Translations under genes and position numbers: made by a program
The notes under the pieces: generated by a model
Told to the model about the DNA's origin: nothing
Database searches by the model: none
Seen by the model: only the letters and a program-made list of their open reading frames with translations
Shown: one piece after another, positions 12,001 to 17,500 of the stretch
How the letters are laid out: each line of letters begins with the position of its first letter
Numbering within the stretch: the first letter of the stretch is position 1
Virus record (IMG/VR): IMGVR_UViG_3300004448_001497
Location: 1-22,223 of that record
From: a virus
Reading direction: 5' to 3' (one strand)
Length of the DNA: 22,223 nt

Positions 12001-14578
12001 AATATATGCTAAAGTATCTAGAAATCTAAGCAAAAGTAAAATACAATTTACAGTTGAAGATCAACAAAAAGTAAAAAGAGATATGTTATCTTTCTTTACC
12101 ATACAAGCATATATGCAGAAGACAAAGTCATCTGAAGTAAAAGATGGAGCAACTCTCTCTAATCAATTAATATATCCAAACAGTTTTGACAATTCTATAT
12201 ATACTGCAATTAAAAGATTAACATCAGCTGATAAGGGTAATTTCTTTTTAGAAAATTTTATTACTATGCTTCCTATGTTTTCTGAAACAAACAATACAGG
12301 TATGAATCTAATTCAAGCTAATACTTGGAGAAGTTTAGACAAAGACCAAAAGCTAGATTTACAAACTTCTTTTTCAAAGTTATACGGAAATCCTTTATTA
12401 AGAAAAGATGCTATGACTATAGTAAACTATTTAATGGTTAAGGATGGTCTGCAGTCTGCTAGGGGAACTTTACTAGATGCTATTTCTCCATTTGTAATGG
12501 ATGAATATCTACAACAAATTAACAATGTTAATGAAGTCTTTTTAACTAATAAAGGTTGGTTAGAAACATTTGGAGCTGAACGTAATGAGCTAGTTAAACA
12601 ATTTGAAGATGGTTATTTTAGATCTGCTTCAGTAAATTCTAAAATTAATACAATAACTTATGATTTAATAGAAATAGGTGGAATACCAACTATGGGCTTT
12701 AACCGTCAAGGTTATAGTATGAAAAAGATAGAAGGTACTAAAGCAGGTGTTACTTTAGAATATAAACTATCTGAAGAAGAAATTGCAAAAGTAGACCGTA
12801 GAGTTGATGAAACAAGCCTTACTAAATTTATAAATGTTGTTGATGTTATATCTAATCCTATAGATGCACAATATTCCTTTTTTGAGCTAGACAGTATTAC
12901 TGAAACTAAAGCTGTTTATATAAAAACAGAAATGCAAGGTTCTTACTATCAAAATGGAATAGGTTTTATGTTTGGGCCAAGACCAAGTACTCAAGAAAAT
13001 AGAACCAATATAAGAAACAAAGGTGATATGAGAACTGCGTATGCTGCTGATCAATTTGACAGTATGAATTTTGAAGATTTTGCACCACCTCCAAACACTA
13101 TACAAAATCAAGCATTAGCAAATGAGAATGCAACTGTAGAAGCTACAGAAAATGAAATCAATTTTACAGCAGAAGATACAAGTAAAGCTGTTAATATTGC
13201 AGATATAGATACATTAAATAATTTATTAGGGATTGGTAAACCTAGTGAAACAAGACAAATGCAATTTGGAGAAGCCCGAATTAGTCTATCAACAGTTGAT
13301 GGTAAGTATGATGTACAACATAGTGAATTTGGAGCACTTACTGAATTTGGTCTAGATACTTATGAAGAAGCCGTAGCAATTGCCAAACCATTTGCAGAAG
13401 AGGCTGAAGTACAAACTAGTGAAGTTGCTAATAAATTAAAAATCATTTCAGAAAGAAGAGCTATAGCTACTAAATCTGATTTACAAAATTCTCAATTAAT
13501 AAAAGATATAAGAGTAGATAAAACTCAACCTAACGCATTAACTCCTAATGCTGCAGATAATAAATTAGCTGCTATAATGCTTTATGGAAAAACCTATGAT
13601 ACATTAATAGAAGAAGGCTTACCAGAAGAAGCTAATGAAGCAAAAACCTTAGCTTATAGAATATTGAATGATTTGATGTTTGATATCAATGAAATAGAAG
13701 AATACATGGATGTCATGACTCCCGAATATGCAGGTGTATTAACTACTAATGAAAACCCAGTTAAAGAGTTTTTTGAAAATGATATATTTGAACAGGCTGA
13801 TAAACAATTAACACAACAAACTAGTGGGGTTGAAATATCTTCTAATGCTAAAGGTTTAGCAGCAGCGCTTACTAATCCTACGGAATTAGCTAAGTCTAAA
13901 GGTAACCTTGCAGAGTCCTACCCTATAACTTTTAATGGTAAAAACTATAAAGATGTTGAGGCAGCTTATCAGGCATTAAAAGATAAGTCTGAAGCTAGGA
14001 CTAAACCTACTAAGGAAAATAGTGATAACTATAAGTTGATGGTAGATTTAATATCAGCTAAATTAGAGCAACACCCTAGGTTAGTTTCTTCAATAATTGA
14101 ACAAGGGGGTGTTGCTTGGATAAGTTCTTCTACTCACCAACCTACTAAACAAAATACAGTTTGGGAAACGGGTGGTCAAAATTGGTTTGTTGAATCTTTA
14201 GCTGATGCTTTTGACACAACGATTAAGAAAAGGAATTTGACTGAAGCAGTACAAACTAGTGAGGCTGTTGAAGATGAAGCCACAGGTATTGTTGATGCAC
14301 AAGAAAATATACCAACACCTACGGAAAAACAAGCACAACAAATTCAATTGTTTGATGAAGAGATTAGTAATCAATACCCTATCATTACTTCACTTTATAA
14401 TAGTATCTTTGAAACTCCTGGTGTTAATGTAGAGGCAACATCTCAAATAGAAGCACTAGAAAATAACAACATAGATTCTTTAGAAGCTATGATAGAGTTA
14501 TATAATAGCCCATTAACAAACTTTGAATCTGAAGAAGATTTTGAAGACTATGTTAAAAAATGTATATTAGGAATTTAA
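2..14578 (+). CDS. Giant virion RNA polymerase polyprotein, crAss-like (5' partial)
   Basis: Likely a virion-packaged, ejected RNA polymerase that transcribes early phage genes. The first Met is at base 5, but the frame is open to the window edge and the first residues look internal, so the N-terminus is probably missing; at least 4,857 residues. Visible order: Gly/Ala-rich hydrophobic patches (about 60-110 and 330-410), charged helical regions (about 430-950), a zincin-like module with HEAFH (2070-2074), and a polymerase core with R3517-I-P, S3525-S-M and the loop D3556-F-D-I-D3560. An acidic linker follows at about 4330-4405, then small C-terminal modules including a NADAR-like one (about 4610-4745). 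The DFDID loop matches my recollection of phi14:2 gp66 (about 2,200 residues), so this protein is more than twice as long. Only one cysteine is present, C4853. The next giant gene lies 9 bases downstream in the same frame. Polymerase assignment is strong; packaging and the other roles are inferred. Confidence 0.85.
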   Translation, partial: RMIPQLQRLFRSGRFSNYRSAADVFDGSYLSDPDLEGAFTMEDGMRIGGSTTGNLGGFLGNTALNWGYSAGIIYQIAVEEVIGAGVAALASVPSGGGSLAAYGALTLKNLATLTRLPKTIMNGFKASANLFKNFNNIRYSKDFWDIARTGGNFTAKLISPEMAHTIKNWKTTGNTFQNAYNIGKNTEVFGAFYRDMRMYNAALAESKMEAGLVYNTVLENGMRYSNFRNNGNGISPEEMTKIQTAASQASWKTLAPNFALIAASNRIVFKNVFGSWAKKLNQGTATTLARVLRNGPTSYIKKSKWLLKSIPQEIKAGFKVASWKGAAKTTGGVMLRYGASGMVEGLQEVSQEAISAATGGYYSAVLRDPTAGGKLSMSGFYGAAGDEIFTKQGLETFASGFLIGGMMGPYQQILFEGIPAIYSTVRSKVANSKKFNPMFDQEIVDYAKQQRETEEQMIDDVVAQANEMGTQVEQINLMLDPVKMSAALQDQAAGIANMSIALNSKYDYMNNRNFTSFDNLYHKYQRGLMGIYKEMVTDFSKMSDTEIGEAFNKKDFGRNPEKLRNKFVEELTRINEFGERIASKKTDKLFEDKKLDLSEYDKSSKAYRDAFFHNRAIDQAKMLYIFSKESFLDAVKRQMEIEQSFENEPIFTKQKYGDIRVLSNAESIKTEIDQLDKELKAKEDAGVPATELKKDKRKRKDLKRYYDILTDPKNLTKKGFFNRAKTKSIKGALKTYLNGIAEDKSDYVNEEVIDDVLSKLIDHSSLQEDAFAFSQTVNIMANPEVTAEIVQRNVEYFEFLFKNRKEVYRSQTEQYISSLKKNELINNIAEEDVYMQPELIRAFLSDEIGSAGLLEGLVNGQFSIDGRAIGGALNLDADQELTMKLIAFINTYRLTNELEQDMKDVQDAVPDEQQINVEEQLKDADIDDIQIGDTSRSPILKRLLESQYRKYKESAFDNALEFADWRVSEEGVRIKTAYDAIKRIWGKGYQIFVVENGVEETRLKVPTQQQLNSEQGFQEFLDSKIAREEPLIQDVLNALDLNMDIFTTVNVPSARSVKPPVQGVGFDIVEIQTEGGSFYKIVDKKGGNLTQAQLDVISTDIQETGTYTDLSKAKRLLNILDKEVSDGRVFIFDGKQLSKGMSVYDRNTGEEFRINSSDNTGGIISLVPTEFYINDYKTRYNNSKPESELDFFTRYELEKLTFDTLPTNAYKLYSDRLSKVYPASLFTEPKGSLTPKQRYQYIVNALSPEDFQNIIVDFKVNNRERPDDFDDRYKGGPESIPNSYIRTQTERFTVELKLNKDATVRINNALAAQNIPMMEGRLLDKEGQGTIGFIPNDTLYFIDGNGKVVTPGTMTVDYAKNVIIPANSDQGMEAAIQQVAADFGKQAVLISFANEMIDSDQTVGTLGEGLKIIRNEGIPAYNKANNPEIPLNKLSQKTTVNGDIIIYDISRDAAGNMKGSPIVRSNLSGSAKLELAARIKLKLEDSQLWDKMISGDKTGKNGGYTDRYIMPIEQPGGLMTLATAKAINIEEGVVSEMMNDLLQQASLAAVENKTTKNGKSVIKDKGYNDKFHLDFIEKYGKFFISGPKGTNVTIDVAPDGALRADLFNKYTGKKGKVFYEKKAQQKENTPLGHMEQFFTDIINSPVGSTVGIESLTIANFRKSLPLDATIDTMMEDLVTKLAPEIRVGQSIGFEANSSSLKAAEDKGIFLARPRTELEHDSSKRVTDTESRREDPARERARAITNLGDKLTQEATDVALNEGSSMVSIVSSWLKTEEGSLDNQTAEESASKFALIYNRKNPVAGEDNRSVAEIIQDNKSLTPGQRKDNAGQAGADLFNTIAQGISVRETILNEIKNQTLSLKPNNEVTDDVFFAFVDDNLSEVQKTELVQSIGQKIIAGTELSAREQDIRTALKDQIENYLTGSVNAEQKNDIDLTLIAQTPIDAINNQIAERESEISEQVGEKKKVRALRKDKIYQDLLKQREKIIGPANKILSPRLSKKDVEDLDIFLEWAKSNLPEFIRIGDIETLGNNLKAGGLRVGAFAMDLAAISGGLRTGGTLYTGASNGFRYHEAFHGVYRMLLTPAEQKSLLRLAKTQKRALLRFQGKSIAVELQRFRNSADTYTNMSDVELENRYYEEYMADEFETFKKSPSSSKADTEIKSFFTRLIEWFKRMFNSFNKSQLLTLFENIDSGKYAQASVVSNDFTLDTSPQVIVANAILPYEGLQVNSSKGYLYLDSNISNNLVSSMAASYVARKNTNTDSEITNQDIFEDVLEDFTWLYNKTNPINSKYNSSAEPSNVAAIEQLDRIHDALSFNATEDITKSPIYKSVFDVLELIDVQQKIKDDNIDQYENTEGLRNVTQFGKEAYMSGGLASLPTYLRQYLSTITMPYTDAFGNTQLESGEKLIVPINSYKTYNGIIKSVKNETSPLVILQRMYIFSLNNSNTKAAVERIFNDIGLDYHSISDISELQLPQQIKNPTLFNQITKGFTNYKVDWLFLQQDNTNEVISFSAAERDDTHTQNELWSQAYTTKSLNWKINPKTKDKALESLDAINDALTERKEYTDSQLDLLSRSLTENLYDSVGIKLSPLYMKYSILSATGQSNNAAQDYILQYNSEADGMTAVQAYWIRDIINADGDLFNSENDGAIARLKSLAINNAIFDETVGLSVFRDVNGNLVNAHQKPTFHLERVFDLNKEAEIDRLADDVFLANNYLLNNLEFLDMSDDNILKIQRLSGLKEVKTLDRSANLDSYQDGVIGTTDYGSFSPKQLLTTMINNYLFDYNSRSNTFKTKMDKGAVAPILIRIMESSNTNDQISLPIIKAINADRSDQGIISPEYIKEISNFVENEYNRIVRENNEEGNLPLQELVTKTGEIIQIPKTIPGYNIPDSDGVMRKNLMFNTKDLITQELRDSLEVSATQENPPSFKNALKEALGSVQIIEGRPTSDYSRILDLQLNIKINNFLTMVDNLGVDNKISRLIDKGLLDGVQGKVAEQKARVAALKLNITEDRTYNLKQIFLNDYLNTKSLNELLLGDQAMILEDSIKQIKRAKGQNAAGDSIYSPVSNPEFGVFESTEKLNAIILKEPTIKSEFSGKDIDRSDAQLYVTPKFHRHAQNSLGSLTKFGAQMLDKIEGGQELTADELYGPQGMAKTNQMLNSKKFVYFDGKVYAKFSYITLTEELTENNPELRQLYRDMVAMDNEYGGITFAGPESAFKMLKTNVQALGDNITQPSIQLDAKYFREQVKTKTNKDEITEQSQIKALATSEQRPDTPVSIETRPDLKTIKDVIREYNLSLGKRIILKFKNKRNLIYSFEGLMQDFAISSKNRNITPNLQVFLKYALNSLKASKASSNLMEFFSIDETTGDVKFNINNPISIAKAEQLFMSYFSKGVFQEKIPGHGLALVSDKGHTILRRIYSMEKNGRLGRNEVIRGAVPEGETVLVQDVENMGANYKFPSNGKGILVRDRLRYQLAEYKNGKRTGQYYSEAVMPAHSADIYSQLQNNSNTVIPDSVGKMFAVRIPSQDNHSSMNVKLVDFLPAYYGSSAMFPAELIEISGADFDIDTAYVQTKESYYDKKTGKFYAYGETPGRGYSDYVRYINQAVNKDTVYSQAVSSFEKQGSKLEDSYTDAELMASDFSDKAVKAASRLGLPITKQQYIKYVDERGQPYEAAYNNEVLDYKYALMGNEAVKDISVTPASLTAIENAYQELKKAAPEYVARLDNENIDVDSMTGKVISFEVNKGAAIGKAVSPNLYLSLLGEYGITLPSSLTFSLRGINYFGYGAEVNSYGSRIQDEISSIITMLTDNSKENFVAKLGMHPSAVGLATNAVALGIPLTDAVFLMNGKLVRDLFTEANNKIDKFDASFKTLVARKLRALKKVDASPSVSLETMTKSVNSQALTKEEQKSILLVLNNLNTISSFTGAMSSITGMAGNGIGANFSDVQKRVDSFRTIGVLPGDSAPLIDIQPILKNSWVKSNIDIFNQIAFDLIPATFITGTQEFNKIYAKVSRNLSKSKIQFTVEDQQKVKRDMLSFFTIQAYMQKTKSSEVKDGATLSNQLIYPNSFDNSIYTAIKRLTSADKGNFFLENFITMLPMFSETNNTGMNLIQANTWRSLDKDQKLDLQTSFSKLYGNPLLRKDAMTIVNYLMVKDGLQSARGTLLDAISPFVMDEYLQQINNVNEVFLTNKGWLETFGAERNELVKQFEDGYFRSASVNSKINTITYDLIEIGGIPTMGFNRQGYSMKKIEGTKAGVTLEYKLSEEEIAKVDRRVDETSLTKFINVVDVISNPIDAQYSFFELDSITETKAVYIKTEMQGSYYQNGIGFMFGPRPSTQENRTNIRNKGDMRTAYAADQFDSMNFEDFAPPPNTIQNQALANENATVEATENEINFTAEDTSKAVNIADIDTLNNLLGIGKPSETRQMQFGEARISLSTVDGKYDVQHSEFGALTEFGLDTYEEAVAIAKPFAEEAEVQTSEVANKLKIISERRAIATKSDLQNSQLIKDIRVDKTQPNALTPNAADNKLAAIMLYGKTYDTLIEEGLPEEANEAKTLAYRILNDLMFDINEIEEYMDVMTPEYAGVLTTNENPVKEFFENDIFEQADKQLTQQTSGVEISSNAKGLAAALTNPTELAKSKGNLAESYPITFNGKNYKDVEAAYQALKDKSEARTKPTKENSDNYKLMVDLISAKLEQHPRLVSSIIEQGGVAWISSSTHQPTKQNTVWETGGQNWFVESLADAFDTTIKKRNLTEAVQTSEAVEDEATGIVDAQENIPTPTEKQAQQIQLFDEEISNQYPIITSLYNSIFETPGVNVEATSQIEALENNNIDSLEAMIELYNSPLTNFESEEDFEDYVKKCILGI
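6167..6559 (+). other. Zincin-like metalloprotease domain inside the giant polymerase protein
   Basis: Residues about 2055-2185 carry the zinc-protease motif H2070-E-A-F-H2074. About 60 residues later comes an acidic helix E2136-E2137-x-x-A-D2141, which could supply the third zinc ligand as in gluzincins. An aromatic amphipathic helix follows (FFTRLIEWFKRMF). Zincin-like modules are known in giant proteins of crAss-like phages and in polyvalent injected proteins. Possible roles are self-processing of the giant chain or cleavage of a host protein. The motif is seen directly; activity is inferred. Confidence 0.6.
9602..11530 (+). other. RNA polymerase core region with DFDID metal-binding loop
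   Basis: The loop GADFDID has D3556, D3558 and D3560 at bases 10670-10684. It corresponds to the NADFDGD loop of the beta-prime subunit and to the DLDGD-type loop of QDE-1-like polymerases. Upstream, R3517-I-P...H-S-S-M3527 mirrors the beta-prime pattern RxP-x-LH-x-x-SM, which precedes the metal loop by a similar distance. FAGPESAFKM (around K3213) and SQIKAL (3255-3260) lie where the first double-psi barrel is expected. TDNSKE (3801-3806) downstream resembles a conserved block of crAss-like polymerases, possibly near the bridge helix. The outer edges of this region are approximate. Confidence 0.8.
13404..13422 (+). repeat. Direct repeat copy 1 in polymerase C-terminal linker
   Basis: CTGAAG followed directly by TACAAACTAGTGA. 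It encodes QTSE (residues 4470-4473) at the boundary between a small module with the pattern TYEEAVAIAK and a helical module. Copy 3 has the same two blocks with a three-base CAG between them. Confidence 0.6.
13816..13826 (+). repeat. Direct repeat copy 2 (core only)
   Basis: The 11-base core ACAAACTAGTG, encoding QTSG (residues 4605-4608), in the same reading frame as the other copies. It lies just before the NADAR-like domain. Only the core is shared, so this copy could be coincidental. Confidence 0.45.
13832..14239 (+). other. NADAR-like domain at the C-terminus of the polymerase polyprotein
   Basis: Residues about 4610-4745 follow the order of landmarks of the NADAR/DUF1768 (YbiA-like) fold. 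YPITFNGKNY then E4652-A-A-Y-Q-A-L-K4659 matches the family pattern PI-x-x-GK-x-(Y/W)...SEHxxQAxK. LISAKLEQHPRL (K4686, Q4689-H-P4691) matches AKFEQHxxL. VWETGGQNWF (W4720 to F4728) matches the final W-G-x-G-x-N block. NADAR enzymes hydrolyse N-glycosidic bonds, including ADP-ribosyl-guanine on DNA. The His of SEH is replaced here (EAA), so the domain is divergent and activity is uncertain. A role reversing host DarT-type modification of phage nucleic acid is a hypothesis. Confidence 0.5.
14241..14262 (+). repeat. Direct repeat copy 3 in polymerase C-terminal linker
   Basis: CTGAAG-CAG-TACAAACTAGTGA, copy 1 with a three-base insertion, encoding QTSE (residues 4750-4753). It sits immediately after the NADAR-like domain and before the acidic C-terminal tail. 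Confidence 0.6.
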
Positions 14579-14587
14579 TAGAGAACC

Positions 14588-17500
14588 ATGAGCAAATGTC
14601 ATAATAAAAATACAGCAGAATACCAGTCTCTAAAACAAGAGTATGGTACAGATGTAGTAGTAGGAAATGTAATTGATCAGTATCAGAACTTTACTAAGAC
14701 AAACACAATACCTACTGTTGCAGAAGCAATAGAGTTTCTTAGCAATAAGCAAACCTTATATAACTTAAAGCAATTAGACTTTGGTCAATCACTATTAAAC
14801 AATCTTAGGAGACTTAGTATTATACACAGCTTTCAAGGAAAGTATTTTATAAACAACACTGATCAAGCAACATTACAACCAAGTGATGACTTAGTAGAAT
14901 CTAATAGAAGAAGATTAGAAAAATACTTAGAGATAAATAATATACCAATTAACTCAGTTGAAATAAAAAAAACTCCAAAAACTTATTCTGTAAGGATAGA
15001 TAGTACAATATTTAGCCCAAAGGACATGTTAGAAAAATCTAGATCATGGGACTTTCCTAGAACAAGACATGTTGTTATGCATTTAATGAAGTTAATTCCT
15101 GGTTTAAATGTGTCTTTGAAATCTGTTAGTGAGGCAGAAAAGTTATATAATGACATACCTCAATGGAGAAAGTCTAGAGTTCCTTTTAGTGAAATTAATT
15201 CTTTTTATGTAGAAAACAATGTAATCCTAATAAAAGGAAGAGTTACTGATGAGGTAGCAATAGAGGAAGTATTGCATCCATTTATTGAAGCAGTTAAGTC
15301 AAGTAATATAAGTTTATATGAGGGCCTCTTAGCAGAAGCAGCTAAAGCATTTCCTGAAATGAAACAACAGATTGATGATGCCTATAATAGTAATAGAGGC
15401 ATTGGTGCTGACGCAAGAGAGATGGAGTTGATTACACAAGCATTAGCAAGACACTTTAAAAAAGAATATGAAGAAAGTCCTACGCAAAGTTTTATGGATA
15501 AAGTTCTTCAATTGTTAGAATGGTTATCAACAATAATCAAAAACTTAAATGAAGTAATAACCGGTAGAACTATTAATATAGATAACATCTCTGAAAGAGC
15601 TAGCTTATCTGATATTGCTAAATTGTTAAATACAACAGGGATAGTATTTAATATAGATACATTACAGACTAACGGTAAGGTAATGTATAATTTATCTCCT
15701 AAAAAAAAGAAAGTTATAGATGAAGTAAAAGCTAAGTCTAATGAATTTCAAAAACGTATTATTGATAGGCTAACACATAAAGTAAGTGAAGCTAAACAAG
15801 AATCTGATACGTTATCTGTTAGTGCAGGACCTGAAAGTTCTACACAAAACAGTGATCCTTTAGTTATTTTAAATAAAAAAGATGGTAAATTTTATAATCT
15901 AACTGATAGAAAGCAAGTTATAAAGTCTACGTCAGACGTTGTTGGTAGGAAGCAAGACAGTCAGAAAACTATAGAAGTTAAGCAAGATGTAAGTTTAATG
16001 TTAGATGCAATAGCAATAGATCAATCATTTGAAAATATACAAGATCAACTTGTTGGCTTAACACCAGAGTTTGCTCAGCAAGCTTTTAATAATTTGGTAG
16101 AGGAACTACAAACAACAATGAATGCTACTGATAGAATGTTAACTAACGTAGTGTTTTATGATCAATTAACTGACACAGCTGGTATTGCCGATGTGGTTAT
16201 AATAAATAGAGTAGGTCACTTTAAGATACTAAAACTACAAATTAATGAGTCTAATGTAATGTCTAAAAATCCAAAAACATGGATTAAAGGTGTATTAAAA
16301 AATGATTTAGAAAAGAGTTCATACTATCAAGATAAAGTAGATTTGCAGGAAGGTAATTTATTAAAGGATGATAAGTTAAGTTTATCTGTACAAGATCAAG
16401 TAGAGGTAGGACTTGTTAGAAGAATGGCAGAAAACCAAGGGTATGATATTGTTTATGGAGATGATGCTTTACAAAGCTTAATATTAAGTTATAAAGGAAA
16501 AGCATTACAATTTCATGGCCATATAAATCATCCTCAATTTCAAAATGCAGATAAAGTAGATGGTATCATTCCATATTCTGTATATACAATATCAGATGAT
16601 GAAGTTGATAAACTATCAAAAGATTTAGAGGAAGGCCTTTATGATGTAGATGAAAAAAATTTAGAGCTAGAGACTATGGCTGAGCAAGTGGATCCATCAT
16701 TATATCCTGCTGAGAGTACTATTTCAGTTGCATTGAGCTCTTATTACGAAGCTATAGTAGATGAGGCAAGAGTTAGAGAGATGACTGAAGCAAATATTTT
16801 TAGTGATAGATCAGCTGCAGATCATAGAGAGACAATTGCAAATACATTATCTTATATAACTGTTGCAAAAGCAGAAGGACCAGTTGCTCAGTCAGTAGCA
16901 TATACAAAGCTATTGAGAGATGCTCTTAAAGAAATGCAAAAGTTTGAAGCTTATGTAATAGATCCACAAAGTATTGTTAAAGATCCTAACTATGTTAAGT
17001 ATGTAATGAACTTTAATCAATTCTTAACTACGTTTGATGGTTTATATCTTATAAAAGATAATACAGATATTAATGCAACTCAAAGATCTTTAATAAACCA
17101 AATTAATATTCAGTTAGTTAGGTTACTTGGTGCACCTACTATCAAAGGTAATGGTCAAGGAGAAGGATTAATAAATCAAGCTTTAATAAACTATGTTTTA
17201 GATTTGTCTAAATCACTATCACAAGATGGAATGAGTCAAGACAAGAATAACATATTACAGTCACATAGTGGTAAGACATTTACTGTAGAGGATATTGAGG
17301 ATTTAATAAAATTAGTTCCTGATGTAGACAAAGCAGAATTGTATTCAAAAGATCTAGCAACATCAGCAGATTTTTTATTAGGTACAATGGATAAGATATT
17401 TAAGATTAAAAGAATTGAATTCCTGGATAAAGTAAAAGCTAGGGAAGAGAATCTTAGAAAAGCTGGTGCATCACTTTTAACTTTATCATCTGAAAAAGAT

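Noticed and set aside
9769-13111. Minus-strand open frames of 60-115 codons antisense to the giant polymerase gene (9769-10113, 10590-10874, 12887-13111)
   Set aside because: They have biased, shadow-like compositions (runs of Leu, Ser, Phe or Ile), no recognisable domains, and lie fully antisense to a well-supported coding frame, including the conserved polymerase loop. The plus-strand frame at 10661-10852 is rejected for the same reason.
14576-14587. Programmed read-through of TAA-TAG to make one protein of more than 6,780 residues
   Set aside because: Two different consecutive stops would both need suppression, and an ATG follows at once. Recent fission or coupled translation is simpler.
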